64,000 bases of DNA from Actinomyces slackii (GCF_900637295.1 NZ_LR134363.1:1612001-1676000); one strand, 5' to 3'. Positions 8,389-18,178 are shown, counted from the first letter of the stretch. Numbers and translations: made by a program. Notes: a model not told the origin generated them from the letters alone.

Positions 8389-10355
8389 GCGCCCTCCTGG
8401 TCATCCTGGGCCGGGGCGCCGGTGCTGCCCGCGTCCTCGCCCTCGGGTGCTGGGCTCGCGTCCGGGCCAGGGGCGACGGCGAGCCAGTAGTAGCCGCGCG
8501 CTCCCAGGGTCAGGGTCAGGAGTCCGGAGTCATCGATGTCGGGGAAGGCCGTGCCGCCGAAGACATCGAGGGTGGACATCCCCGCCAGCTCCGGCACCTC
8601 GATGCGCACCGAGCGCGGCACGGCCGACAGGTTGGCCACGCACAGCAGCGTCTCCCCATCGGCGGTCTCGGGGTCATCGCTGCGGGTGTGGGCCAGAACC
8701 GCCTCATCGCTGGTGTCGCGCAGGCGGAAGTCCCCGCGCCCCAGCACCGGGTGGGCCCGGCGCAGGTGGAGCAGGCGGCGGGTGAAGTGCAGCAGGGAGT
8801 CGGGCCGGCCCATCTCCGTGGCCACCGTCAGATGCGCATAGCCCGGGGCCTGGATGACCGGCAGGGTCAGGGCGCCGGGGTCCACGGCCGTGGAGAAGCC
8901 CATGTTGGGGGAGTCATCCCACTGCATGGGGGTGCGCACCGCGTCGCGGTCCTCCAGCCAGATGTTCTCCCCCATGCCGATCTCGTCGCCGTAGTAGAGG
9001 CAGGGGCTGCCCGGCAGGCTCATGAGCAGGGCATGGGCCAACTCGATCTCCGCCCGCGAGGCGTCCAGGAGGGGGGCCAGGCGCCGCCGGATCCCCACAT
9101 TGGCGCGCATGCGCTCCTCGGGGGCGTACCAGGCGTACATCTGCTCGCGCTCGGCGTCGGTGACCATCTCCAGGGTCAGCTCATCATGGTTGCGCAGGAA
9201 GGTCCCCCACTGGCCATGGGCCGGGATCTGGGGGGTGCGCTCCAGGACCCAGCGGATGGCCGTGGCCGACTCCGCGCGCAGGGCGTAGTAGATGCGGGGC
9301 ATGACCGGGAAGTGGAAGCACATGGTGCACTCCGGGGCCTCATCGGTGCCGAAGTACTCCACCACGTCATGGGGCCACTGGTTGGCCTCGGCGATGGTGA
9401 TGACCCCGGGGAACTCCCGGTCCAGCATGGCGCGGATGCCGGCGATGACCTCGTGGGTGCCCCCCAGGTTCTCGCAGTTGGTGCCCTCGACCTCCACCAG
9501 GTAGGGGATGGCGTCCAGGCGGAAGCCGTCCACGCCCGTGCGGGCCCAGAACCGCACCACATCATGGACGGCCTCGATGACGGCCGGGTTGTCGTAGTTG
9601 AGGTCGGGCTGATGGGAGAAGAAGCGGTGCCAGTAGAACTGGCCGCGCTCGACGTCGTAGGCCCAGTTGGACTCCTCGGTGTCCACGAAGATGATGCGCG
9701 TGCCCGGGTAGCCGGAGTCGTCATCGCGCCACACGTAGAAGTCCCCGTAGGGGCCCTCGGGGTCGGAGCGGGAGGACTGGAACCAGGGGTGGGCGTCCGA
9801 GGTGTGGTTGAGCACCATGTCGATGACGATGCGGATGCCCCGCTGGTGCGCCTGGTGGACCAGCTCGCGGAAGTCCTCCATGGTGCCGTAGCGCGGGTCG
9901 ATGGCCGTGTAGTCGGAGATGTCGTAGCCGCCGTCGCGCATGGGGGAGGGGTAGAAGGGCGGGATCCACAGGCAGTCCACCCCCAGCCAGGCCAGGTAGT
10001 CCAGGCGGGAGATCAGGCCGGGCAGGTCCCCCACGCCATCGCCGTCGGAGTCGGCGAAGGAGCGCAGCAGCGCCTCGTAGAACACGGCGGTGCGGAACCA
10101 CTGGGGGTCGGCGCTGACGCCCGGGCGCTCCTGGGCGGGCAGGACCGGGACCCCGGGAATGGCCGGGGTGATGGTCATCGGCGCCGGCAGGCCGCCCGCG
10201 GTCAGGGGCGCCCGGACAACGGGGATCGACCCCGAGGTCGTGGCCACCGCCGGGGCGGTGAGCGCCTCGGGCCCAGCCGAGGGGGCGGCCGGGGCGACGG
10301 GGGAGCCGGCCAGCCCCGCCACCGCCTCGGGCCCAGCCGGATGAGCGGCGCTCAC
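8385..10355 (-). CDS. treS: maltose alpha-D-glucosyltransferase (trehalose synthase)
   Basis: It interconverts trehalose and maltose. The GH13 catalytic core shows MVLNHTSDAHPWFQ, the nucleophile in GVDGFRLDAIPYL, the acid/base Glu in ITIAEANQWP and the third acid in FLRNHDELTLE. The gene is open further upstream, but I place the start at the GTG at 10355: it overlaps the glgE stop as GTGA and has GGAGG four bases upstream. This gives 656 residues with a poorly conserved Ala/Pro-rich leader of about 85 residues before the domain. It is the middle gene of the overlapping glgE-treS-mak series, so it is probably expressed together with them. Confidence 0.94.
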   Translation of the reverse strand: MSAAHPAGPEAVAGLAGSPVAPAAPSAGPEALTAPAVATTSGSIPVVRAPLTAGGLPAPMTITPAIPGVPVLPAQERPGVSADPQWFRTAVFYEALLRSFADSDGDGVGDLPGLISRLDYLAWLGVDCLWIPPFYPSPMRDGGYDISDYTAIDPRYGTMEDFRELVHQAHQRGIRIVIDMVLNHTSDAHPWFQSSRSDPEGPYGDFYVWRDDDSGYPGTRIIFVDTEESNWAYDVERGQFYWHRFFSHQPDLNYDNPAVIEAVHDVVRFWARTGVDGFRLDAIPYLVEVEGTNCENLGGTHEVIAGIRAMLDREFPGVITIAEANQWPHDVVEYFGTDEAPECTMCFHFPVMPRIYYALRAESATAIRWVLERTPQIPAHGQWGTFLRNHDELTLEMVTDAEREQMYAWYAPEERMRANVGIRRRLAPLLDASRAEIELAHALLMSLPGSPCLYYGDEIGMGENIWLEDRDAVRTPMQWDDSPNMGFSTAVDPGALTLPVIQAPGYAHLTVATEMGRPDSLLHFTRRLLHLRRAHPVLGRGDFRLRDTSDEAVLAHTRSDDPETADGETLLCVANLSAVPRSVRIEVPELAGMSTLDVFGGTAFPDIDDSGLLTLTLGARGYYWLAVAPGPDASPAPEGEDAGSTGAPAQDDQEGA

Positions 10356-12430
10356 AGAGCCTCCACGGAGAAGACGTGGGCGCTGCGCCCGGCGAAGGGA
10401 TCGAGGTGCACGTAGTTCTGGCCCGACCACTCATAGGACTCCCCGGTCAGCTCATCGGTCACGCGCACCACCGGGCGAGAGCCGTCGGTGCCCTCCGGCA
10501 GGCCCAGGGCCTCCAGGTCCAGGTAGACCTCCCCGGCCCGGGCCCCATGCGGATCCAGGTTGACCACAGTCAGCACGACGTCCTCGGCCCCCGTGGGGCT
10601 GTGAGCGGCCTCCACGCGCTTGGAGTAGGCGATCAGGGCATCATCGCTGGTGGGATGGAAGACGATGTCCCGCAGCTGGCGCAGGGCGGGGTGGGCGGCG
10701 CGCGCGGAGTTCAGGCGCGTGAGCAGATCCTCGATGCCGTTGAGACGCGCCGCGGCGAAGTCGCGCGGCTTGTACTCGTACTTCTCGTTGTCGATCTGCT
10801 CCTCGTAGCCCGGCCTGGGCGTGGACTCGGCCAGCTCGTAGCCCGAGTAGATGCCCCAGGTGGGGCTCAGCGTGGAGGCCAGGACCGCCCGCAGCTTGAA
10901 GGCCGGCACCTTGCCGTTGGTCATGAAGGGCGTGAGGATGTCGTGCGTGGTGGGCCAGAAGGCCGGGCGCAGCACGTGGGCCGTGTCCCGACTCAGCTCC
11001 TCCATGTACTCGGTGATCTCCGCCTTGGTGTTGCGCCAGGCGAAGTAGGTGTAGGACTGGTGGAAGCCGATCATCCCCAGGGTGCGCATCATGGCCGGGC
11101 GGGTGAAGGCCTCGGCCAGGAAGAGGACATCAGGGGACTCCTCGCGCACCTCGGCGATGAGGCGCTGCCAGAAGGGCAGGGGCTTGGTGTGGGGGTTGTC
11201 CACGCGGAAGATGGTCACGCCGTGGGCGATCCAGGTGCGCACCACCTCCAGGATGGCGGCGTAGATGCCCTCGGGGTCGTTGTCGAAGTTCAGGGGGTAG
11301 ATGTCCTGGTACTTCTTGGGCGGGTTCTCCGCGTAGGCGATGGAGCCGTCGGCCAGGACCGTGAACCACTCGGGGTGCTCGGCCACCCACGGGTGGTCGG
11401 GGGAGCACTGCAGGGCCAGGTCCAGGGCCACCTCCATGCCCAGCTCGCGGGAGCGCGCCACCAGGGCGTCGAAGTCCTCGAAGCTGCCCAGGTCCGGGTG
11501 GATCGCGTCATGCCCGCCATCGGCCGAGCCGATGCCGTAGGGGGAGCCGGGGTCCCCGGGGCGGGCGGTCAGCGTGTTGTTGCGGCCCTTGCGGTTGGTC
11601 AGGCCGATCGGGGAGATCGGGGTGAGGTAGAGGACGTCGAAGCCCATGGCGGCGATGCGCTCCAGGCGCTCAGCGGCGGTGCGCAGCGTGCCCGAGTGCC
11701 AGTTGCCGTGCTCGTCAGCCCCGGACCCCAGGGAGCGCGGGAAGATCTCATACCAGGAGCCGGTCAGGGCGCGGGAGCGGTCCACCTGGAGGGGGTAGGT
11801 GGCCGACGGCGAGACGTGATCGCGCAGCGGCAGGCGCTCCAGTGCGTCGGTGACCTGGGTGGACAGGCCCGTGGCCAAGCGCTCCTCAGGGGACTGGCCG
11901 GCGTCGCGCAGGGCCCCGGCCGCCCAGGTCAGGGCGGAGGCGTCGTTCTCGTCGCGCCCGGGCACGGCCGCGGCGCGCTCCAGGACCCTGGCGCCCTCCT
12001 CCAGCATGAGCTCGACGTCGACCCCCGCGGGCACCTTGATGCCGGCGTCGTGCGCCCAGGTGCCGTAGGGGTCCGACCATCCCTCGACGCGGAAGGACCA
12101 CGCCCCGGGGGAGTCGGCTGCCAGGCGGGCCTCGTAGCGGTCCAGGCCTACGGCGATCTCGCGCATGCGGGCGCTGGGGCCGTCAGTGCCGTCGGGGCGC
12201 ACCAGAACGGCGGTGGCGCCGAAGCGGTCATGGCCCTCCCGGAAGACGGTGGCGCGGATCGGGATGACCTCACCGGGCACCGCCTTGGCCGGCCAGCGGC
12301 CGTCCTCCACTACTGGGAAGACCTCGGTGACGGGGATGCGACCGATCGGGGCGTAGGGTGCCGGGATCGGGGCAGTGGTTGTGGGGGCAGAGGACTGGGA
12401 CGCGGCGCTGCGCGTGGTGTTCGCGGTCAC
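10352..12430 (-). CDS. glgE: alpha-1,4-glucan:maltose-1-phosphate maltosyltransferase
   Basis: It transfers maltosyl units from maltose-1-phosphate to a growing alpha-1,4-glucan. The 692-residue GH13_3 enzyme carries the family marker KKYQDIYPLNFDND, the nucleophile Asp in FRVDNPHTKPLPFW and the acid/base Glu in FLAEAFTRPAMM. The N-terminal region (about 25-190) is the usual beta domain. The start is a GTG without a clear Shine-Dalgarno, so the transcript may be leaderless. It is the first gene of the glgE-treS-mak-glgB run, so the promoter should lie in the roughly 110 bases before the 12543-12615 inverted repeat. The family call is firm. Confidence 0.95.
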   Translation of the reverse strand: MTANTTRSAASQSSAPTTTAPIPAPYAPIGRIPVTEVFPVVEDGRWPAKAVPGEVIPIRATVFREGHDRFGATAVLVRPDGTDGPSARMREIAVGLDRYEARLAADSPGAWSFRVEGWSDPYGTWAHDAGIKVPAGVDVELMLEEGARVLERAAAVPGRDENDASALTWAAGALRDAGQSPEERLATGLSTQVTDALERLPLRDHVSPSATYPLQVDRSRALTGSWYEIFPRSLGSGADEHGNWHSGTLRTAAERLERIAAMGFDVLYLTPISPIGLTNRKGRNNTLTARPGDPGSPYGIGSADGGHDAIHPDLGSFEDFDALVARSRELGMEVALDLALQCSPDHPWVAEHPEWFTVLADGSIAYAENPPKKYQDIYPLNFDNDPEGIYAAILEVVRTWIAHGVTIFRVDNPHTKPLPFWQRLIAEVREESPDVLFLAEAFTRPAMMRTLGMIGFHQSYTYFAWRNTKAEITEYMEELSRDTAHVLRPAFWPTTHDILTPFMTNGKVPAFKLRAVLASTLSPTWGIYSGYELAESTPRPGYEEQIDNEKYEYKPRDFAAARLNGIEDLLTRLNSARAAHPALRQLRDIVFHPTSDDALIAYSKRVEAAHSPTGAEDVVLTVVNLDPHGARAGEVYLDLEALGLPEGTDGSRPVVRVTDELTGESYEWSGQNYVHLDPFAGRSAHVFSVEAL

Positions 12431-12542
12431 AGTCCAAGCCTACGGTGTTCGGCTCCTCCGCGTCACATCCACGGTGCTCTTCTTCTCGCGCCGTCCCCTG
12501 CGCTGCGCCCTGTGCCCCTGCGCTCCGGCGGGCCGCCCCCTG

Positions 12543-12615
12543 CGCCGAGGTAGACATTTTCCGCCGAGGTAGACGGTGAATGCGTCTATCTCGGCGGACA
12601 ATGTCTACCTCGGCG
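12543..12615. repeat. 32-bp inverted repeat built from four copies of a 14-base motif
   Basis: The arms 12543-12574 and 12584-12615 match at 30 of 32 positions around a 9-base loop. Each arm contains CGCCGAGGTAGAC twice in direct orientation. It lies between the 3' end of trpS and the 5' end of glgE, both on the minus strand. It could terminate trpS, act as a protein-binding site upstream of glgE, or be a dispersed intergenic repeat. No U-tract follows on the minus strand. Confidence 0.8.
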
Positions 12616-12631
12616 GGTTATAGGCCGGCGC

Positions 12632-13774
12632 TCAGTAGTCCATGTGCATGGCGGCGCGCACGGCATCCAGGGTGGCGGTGGCGACCTGGGTGGCCCGCTC
12701 GTTGCCGGCGCGCAGCACGCTGAGCAGATAGGCCTCGTCGGCCGCCAGCTCGGCCCGGCGCGCGCGAATCGGGGCGAAGTACTCGTTGACCGCCTCGATG
12801 GTCAGGGTCTTGAGGGCTCCCGCACCGCCGTCGCCGATGCGCTCGGCGATCTGCTCCGGCTCTCCGGCCCCGCACAGGGAGGCCAGCGTCAGGAGGTTGG
12901 CCACCTCCGGGCGGGAGGCGGGATCGTAGGTGATGACCCGGTCGGAGTCCGTCTTGGCCTTCTTGAGCAGCTTGGCGGTCTCATCGGCGCTCATGCGAAG
13001 CTCGATCGTGTTGCCCCGGGACTTGCTCATCTTCTCCCCGTCCAGGCCCAGCAGCAGGGGAGCCTGCCCCAGCAGGGCCTCGGGACGGCGGAAGACCGGG
13101 CGCTTCTTGTCCGCCCGCCCGTAGCGCTTGTCGAAGCGCTGGGCGATGAGCCGGGCCTGCTCCAGGTGGGGGAGCTGGTCCTTGCCCACCGGCACCAGGT
13201 TGGCCTGGCAGAAGAGGATGTCGGCGGCCTGGTGGACGGGGTAGGTCAGCAGCAGGCCGCTCATGGCGCGACCATCGGTGGCCTCCAGCTCGGCCTTGAC
13301 CGTGGGGTTGCGGTGCAGCTCGGACTCGGTGACCAGGGACAGGAAGGGCAGCACGAGCTGGTTGGCGGCCGGCACCGCCGAGTGGGCGAAGATCGTCGAG
13401 CGCTGTGGGTCCACGCCCACGGCCAGGGAGTCGCACACCAGGGACAGGACGCGCTCGCGGATCGGGCCGACGCCGTCGCGATCGGTGATCACCTGGTAGT
13501 CGGCCACGAGGATCCAGGTATCGATGCCCATGTCCTGGATCGGGGCCCAGGTGCGCATGGTCCCGAAGTAGTGCCCCAGGTGCATATTGCCGGTGGGGCG
13601 CACGCCGGTGAGCATGCGGTAGCGGCCGGGGTTGGCGGGCATATCAGCCTCGATCTCGCGGCTGCGGGCGATCGAGCGCGCCAGGGAGGCCTCTGAGGTG
13701 GAGGTGGCCAGGGCCTCCTCGGCGGAGGGGGCGGGGGCCGTGGCCTGGGAGGCGGTCGAATCGGTGTGCGTCAT
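12632..13774 (-). CDS. trpS: tryptophanyl-tRNA synthetase
   Basis: It charges tRNA-Trp. Class I synthetase motifs are present: the HIGH equivalent HLGHYFGT after GVRPTGNM, and KMSKSRGN with its lysines. The start at 13774 (MTHTDS) gives 380 residues and has AGGA upstream; the longer frame to 13819 has no support. The first 50 or so residues are an unconserved Ser/Ala-rich extension. It sits between glgX and glgE, unrelated in function. Both neighbours are on the same strand, and glgX ends 47 bases downstream of nothing but this gene's 5' side, so separate promoters are likely. Confidence 0.95.
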   Translation of the reverse strand: MTHTDSTASQATAPAPSAEEALATSTSEASLARSIARSREIEADMPANPGRYRMLTGVRPTGNMHLGHYFGTMRTWAPIQDMGIDTWILVADYQVITDRDGVGPIRERVLSLVCDSLAVGVDPQRSTIFAHSAVPAANQLVLPFLSLVTESELHRNPTVKAELEATDGRAMSGLLLTYPVHQAADILFCQANLVPVGKDQLPHLEQARLIAQRFDKRYGRADKKRPVFRRPEALLGQAPLLLGLDGEKMSKSRGNTIELRMSADETAKLLKKAKTDSDRVITYDPASRPEVANLLTLASLCGAGEPEQIAERIGDGGAGALKTLTIEAVNEYFAPIRARRAELAADEAYLLSVLRAGNERATQVATATLDAVRAAMHMDY

Positions 13775-13820
13775 GAGAGCGATCCTAAGGCAGTCGCGGT
13801 CCTCGCCCGTCCCCGGCACC

Positions 13821-16160
13821 TCAGTTCCGGATGCGGCTCAGGGTCTCCAGCGGCTCGCCGGAGAAGTAGACGCGCAGGGACAGGGCGTCCATGGAGGTGG
13901 TGTCCCCGGGCCGGTCCTGGCGGCAGGGCCGCTCCCTGGAGGACTCCTGGGAGGCCAGGGAGCGGGCCTCCTTCTCCGGCATGCCCCGGTTGACGCGCCG
14001 GGCCAGGGCGAAGGGCGAGGTGTGGGGCTGGGGCACCGCCCAGGAGGAGTCCCAGGCCACGTGCCAGTCCGCGCCGTGGCCCTCGGGCAGGAGGACCTCC
14101 GCCTGGTCGAGGGAGCCGTTGATGACCACGAGCAGGTCGTCGTCGTTCCACAGGCGGCCCGAGCGCAGCATCTGGACCACGCGGATATGCGGATCGTGCC
14201 AGGACGCCGAGTCCATCGGCTCGCCGTCGCCGCCGAACCAGGACAGGTCGGCGATGGTGTCGCCCTCCAGGATCCGGCCGGTGGCGAAGCGGTCCGGGCG
14301 CACCACCGGGTGCGCCTGGCGCATGTGGATGAGGAAGCGCGTGGTGGCGGTCAGGTCGCGCTGCCAGGTCTCCAGGTCCCAGTCCACCCAGGACAGGGGG
14401 GAGTCCTGGCAGTAGCAGTTGTTGTTGCCCTCCTGGGTGCGCCCCAGCTCGTCGCCTCCCAGGAGCATGGGCGTTCCGGCGCTGAGGAAGAGCGTGCCCA
14501 GCATGTTGCGCATGGAGCGACGGCGCAGCACCTCGATCGGCCCCAGGTTCAGGCCCTCGACGGTGGGGCCCTCATGGCCGTGGTTCCACGAGCGGTTGTT
14601 GTTGGTGCCGTCGCGGTTGTCCTCCTTGTTGGCCAGGTTGTGCTTGTGGTCGTAGGTGACCAGGTCCCGCAGGGAGAAGCCGTCATGGGCGGTGACGAAG
14701 TTGACCGAGCCCAGGGGGCCGCGCCCTCCGGGGTACTCCCCGTAGCCGAACAGGTCGGCGCTGCCCGACAGGCGGGTGGCCAGGTCGCGCAGATCCGACC
14801 CCAGGCGCCCCTTGGACATCTCCGAGGCGTCGTGGAGCCAGAAGGAGCGGGCGGTGTCGCGGAAGTGGTCGTTCCAGTCCTGGAAGGGCTCGGGGAACTG
14901 CCCGGTGCGCCAGCCCCCGGGGCCCACATCCCAGGGCTCGGTGATGAGCTTGACCCCGGCCAGGTCCGGGTCGGTGGAGATGGCCACCAGCAGGGGGTGA
15001 CGGGCGGTGAACTCCGAGGCGTTGCGCCCCAGGGTGACGGCCAGGTCGAAGCGGAATCCGTCCACCCCGACCTCGGTGACCCAGTAGCGCAGGGAGTCCA
15101 TGGCCAGCTGCACGGCGCGCGTGGAGCGGAAGTCCACGGTGTTGCCCGTGCCCGTGACATCCACGTACTGGGCCGGGCGGTGGGGGCCGTGCAGGTAGTA
15201 GTCGAGGTTGTCCAGGCCCCGCAGGCTCAGGGAGGGGCCGTCCATGCCGCCCTCGCAGGTGTGGTTGTAGACCACGTCCATGATGACCTCCAGGCCCTCC
15301 TCGTGGAGGATGGAGACCATGCCGCGCACCTCGTCGAGCACCGCCTGCGGGCCGATGGCCCGGGCGGCCGCCGTGGCGTAGGAGGGCTCGGGGGCGAAGT
15401 AGCTCAGCGTGGAGTAGCCCCAGTAGTTGGTCAGGCCCTTCTGCGCCAGGAAGGGCTCGGTGAAGGAGGCGTGGATCGGCAGCAGCTCGATGCTGGTCAC
15501 GCCCAGCTTCTTGAGGTGGTCCACGGTGGCCGAGTGGGCCATTCCCGCGTAGGTCCCCCGCAGCTCGGCGGGCACACCGGGAAGGTCGTGGGTCAGGCCC
15601 TTGACGTGGGCCTCGTAGATGACGGTGCGCTCCCGGGGCACGCGGGGTCCGGCGACGACGGCGAAGCTCTGCCCGGTGACGACCCCCAGCACCGTGCTGC
15701 CCGCCGAGTCCAGGGTGGAGAGGCGCCACTCGTGGGAGGTGGGGGCGAGGTCCTCGGTGACCTCGTGGGCGTAGAGCTCGGGTCCCAGGGTGACCGTGCC
15801 GTCCAGGGCGCGGGCGTAGGGGTCCAGGAGGAGCTTGTGGGGATTGTGGAGCAGTCCCTCCCGGGGCCTCCACTGGCCGTGGACCCGGTAGGCGTAGCGC
15901 TGGCCCGCGCGGATCCCGGGCACATGCGCGCTCCAGGCGCCCTGGTGCGGGCCGTGCATGCCGATGCGAGTCTCCTCGAGGATCGCCCCCGCGGCGTCGG
16001 TGGTGAACAGGCACAGGTCCACGGCCTCGGCGTGGGCTGCGTGGACCACGAAGTCGGCGCCGTCACCTCGCAGGGTCGCACCGAATGCGTGGCGGATGAT
16101 GGCATCGTGCTCAGCGCGTGGGGCGGGGGTGATCGCAGGCGTCGGGGACATAAGGCCCAT
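13821..16160 (-). CDS. glgX: glycogen debranching enzyme (isoamylase type)
   Basis: It hydrolyses alpha-1,6 branches left after phosphorylase action. The 779-residue protein has an N-terminal E-set domain (HAAHAEAVDLCLFT, about 35-130), then a GH13_11 barrel with VIMDVVYNHTCEGG, the nucleophile in GVDGFRFDLAVTLGR, the acid in LITEPWDVG and FVTAHDGFSLRDLVTYDHKHN. Two start codons (16160 and 16151) are close together, neither with a clear ribosome-binding site; the choice changes the product by three residues. It is divergent from etfB with 181 bases between them. It completes the breakdown set with glgP in this block. Confidence 0.94.
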   Translation of the reverse strand: MGLMSPTPAITPAPRAEHDAIIRHAFGATLRGDGADFVVHAAHAEAVDLCLFTTDAAGAILEETRIGMHGPHQGAWSAHVPGIRAGQRYAYRVHGQWRPREGLLHNPHKLLLDPYARALDGTVTLGPELYAHEVTEDLAPTSHEWRLSTLDSAGSTVLGVVTGQSFAVVAGPRVPRERTVIYEAHVKGLTHDLPGVPAELRGTYAGMAHSATVDHLKKLGVTSIELLPIHASFTEPFLAQKGLTNYWGYSTLSYFAPEPSYATAAARAIGPQAVLDEVRGMVSILHEEGLEVIMDVVYNHTCEGGMDGPSLSLRGLDNLDYYLHGPHRPAQYVDVTGTGNTVDFRSTRAVQLAMDSLRYWVTEVGVDGFRFDLAVTLGRNASEFTARHPLLVAISTDPDLAGVKLITEPWDVGPGGWRTGQFPEPFQDWNDHFRDTARSFWLHDASEMSKGRLGSDLRDLATRLSGSADLFGYGEYPGGRGPLGSVNFVTAHDGFSLRDLVTYDHKHNLANKEDNRDGTNNNRSWNHGHEGPTVEGLNLGPIEVLRRRSMRNMLGTLFLSAGTPMLLGGDELGRTQEGNNNCYCQDSPLSWVDWDLETWQRDLTATTRFLIHMRQAHPVVRPDRFATGRILEGDTIADLSWFGGDGEPMDSASWHDPHIRVVQMLRSGRLWNDDDLLVVINGSLDQAEVLLPEGHGADWHVAWDSSWAVPQPHTSPFALARRVNRGMPEKEARSLASQESSRERPCRQDRPGDTTSMDALSLRVYFSGEPLETLSRIRN

Positions 16161-16341
16161 TCTCGGGGCGCTCGGCTAACGATACCAACCGCTCAGGCAG
16201 TGAAGTCTCACTCTCTGAGTCGAGCGGTTCGGCCTGTGATCTGCGCATATGCCGGCGATGCGGGCCTGCGGGCCGGATGACCTGGCGCTCACTGGGCGGC
16301 CGGGCTGAAGGTCCGGGGTCATTTATGGCAATCTTGGCCGC

Positions 16342-17112
16342 ATGAAAATCGTGGTCTGCATCAAGCACGTCCCTGACCTGCAGTCCGAGCGCCGCCTGGA
16401 GGACGGTCGCCTGGTTCGCGGGGAGGAGGACGTCCTCAACGAGCTCGATGAGAATGCCGTGGAGGCTGCCGTGTCCCTGGCGGAGGAGTCGGATGGGGAG
16501 GTGGTCGTGCTGACCATGGGCCCCGAGGACTCCGAGGACGGGGTGCGCCGCGCCCTGCAGATGGGGGCCGACTCCGGCGTCGTCGTGGCCGATGACTCCC
16601 TGGCGGGGGCCGATGTGGTGACCACCGCCCGCGTCCTGGCCGCCGCCATCGAGCGGATCGGCGGGGCGGATCTGGTCATCACCGGGATGGCCTCCCTGGA
16701 TGCCATGACCTCCATGCTCCCCGGGGCGCTGGCCGCGGCGCTGGGGCGGCCGGCGCTGACCCTGGCCCACAGCCTCGAGGTCGCCGACGGCGTCGTGACC
16801 ATCGCCCGAACCGTGGGAACCATCCGGGAGGAGCTGCGCGCCCCCCTGCCGGCCCTGGTCTCCGTGACCGACCAGGCCAATGAGCCCCGCTACCCCAACT
16901 TCGCCGCCATGCGCGCGGCCAAGAAGAAGCCCGTCGAGTTCTGGGACGGCGAGGATCTGGGCCTGGAGCTCGAGGCCGGCCCGGGTGTGGCGGTTGTCGA
17001 CACCCAGGAGCGCCCCGCCCGCGAGGCCGGGACCATCGTGACCGACTCCGGGCGGGCCGGCGCCGAGCTCGCCGCCTGGCTGGTGGACAACAAGCTCATT
17101 CCCACGGCCTGA
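16342..17112 (+). CDS. etfB: electron transfer flavoprotein subunit beta
   Basis: This is the AMP/FAD-binding partner in the heterodimer that carries electrons from acyl-CoA or related dehydrogenases to a quinone oxidoreductase. It is 256 residues, the normal length. It starts MKIVVCIKHVPD, the family N-terminus, and holds the beta-subunit motif region LVITGMASLDAMTSMLPGALAAALG. etfA follows after 36 bases, so the two form an operon. No Shine-Dalgarno is clear before this ATG. The paired electron donor and acceptor are not encoded nearby. Confidence 0.93.
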   Translation: MKIVVCIKHVPDLQSERRLEDGRLVRGEEDVLNELDENAVEAAVSLAEESDGEVVVLTMGPEDSEDGVRRALQMGADSGVVVADDSLAGADVVTTARVLAAAIERIGGADLVITGMASLDAMTSMLPGALAAALGRPALTLAHSLEVADGVVTIARTVGTIREELRAPLPALVSVTDQANEPRYPNFAAMRAAKKKPVEFWDGEDLGLELEAGPGVAVVDTQERPAREAGTIVTDSGRAGAELAAWLVDNKLIPTA

Positions 17113-17148
17113 GCCCCCGGACCATCTTCGTGAAGGAAGTCGACCATC

Positions 17149-18138
17149 ATGCTTGACGCCCCTGTGCTTGTTCTCATCGACCTGGAGGACCAGGCCGGAG
17201 CCTGCGCGCCCACCGGCCCCGCCCTCGAACTGCTGACCGCTGCGCGCCGTCTGAGCGGCGACGTCGTCGCCCTGTGCCTGCGCGCCCCCGATGCCCCGGG
17301 CGCCGCGGCCATCGCCGGGGCGGGTGCGAGCCGCCTGCTCGTGGCCGAGCTGGGGGATCGCTCGGCGCTGGCGGCTGATGCCGCTGACGCTGTTGTCGCC
17401 GCCGCTCGGGCCGTGGGGCCTGGCGCGATCCTGGTGGTCAGTGACTATCGCGGCAAGGAGCTGGCCGGCCGCGCCTCGGTGCTGCTGGGGTCGGTCGCCG
17501 TCTCGGACGCGGCCGACCTGGAGGAGGTCGACGGCGAGCTGCGCGCCTCCAAGCTCGTCTTGTCCGGGTCCTGGTCCACCACCGTCTCCGTGGCGCCTCA
17601 GGCCGAGGGGACCCCGATCATCGCCCTGCGCCCCGGCGCCGTGGAGGCTGAGGCCCAGCCCGGCGCCGCGCCCCTGGAGGCCGAGGCCCTCGCCGTTGAG
17701 CCCGCTGCCGAGACTGCCGCCGTGGAGCTGGTCTCGCGGGAGTCCGCCTCTGCTGCCACCGGTCCGGCCCTGGGCGAGGCGCGCACCGTCGTGGTGGGCG
17801 GTCGCGGAGTGGACGGCGACTTCGATCTGGTCCGCTCGCTGGCCGAGCCCCTGGGGGCTGCCGTGGGGGCGACCCGTGTGGCCTGCGATGAGGGATGGAT
17901 CGAGCGCAGCGCGCAGATCGGGCAGACGGGGGAGACGATCTCCCCGCGCCTGTACATCTCCCTGGGTGTCTCCGGGGCCATCCATCACACCTCCGGCATT
18001 CAGGGGGCCGGCACGATCGTGGCGATCTGCGACGACTCCGAGGCGCCGATCTTCGAGATGGCCGACTACGGCGTCGTCGGGGATGTCACCGAGGTGGTCC
18101 CTCAGCTGGTCGAGGAGCTGGAGCGCCTGCGCGGCTGA
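17149..18138 (+). CDS. etfA: electron transfer flavoprotein subunit alpha
   Basis: This is the FAD-binding subunit of ETF, 329 residues. The C-terminal FAD domain is clear: VGGRGVDGDFDLVRSLAEPLGAAVGATR, PRLYISLGVSGAIHHTSGIQGA and the final IFEMADYGVVGDVTEVVPQL. AAGGAAG precedes the ATG. It forms an operon with etfB. The N-terminal half is more Ala-rich and less conserved, as usual for the family. An 18-bp hairpin closes the unit at 18248-18286. Confidence 0.93.
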   Translation: MLDAPVLVLIDLEDQAGACAPTGPALELLTAARRLSGDVVALCLRAPDAPGAAAIAGAGASRLLVAELGDRSALAADAADAVVAAARAVGPGAILVVSDYRGKELAGRASVLLGSVAVSDAADLEEVDGELRASKLVLSGSWSTTVSVAPQAEGTPIIALRPGAVEAEAQPGAAPLEAEALAVEPAAETAAVELVSRESASAATGPALGEARTVVVGGRGVDGDFDLVRSLAEPLGAAVGATRVACDEGWIERSAQIGQTGETISPRLYISLGVSGAIHHTSGIQGAGTIVAICDDSEAPIFEMADYGVVGDVTEVVPQLVEELERLRG

Positions 18139-18178
18139 CCGCAGGCCCTGGTCGCCGCGCCCGGTTGGCACCGGCGTT

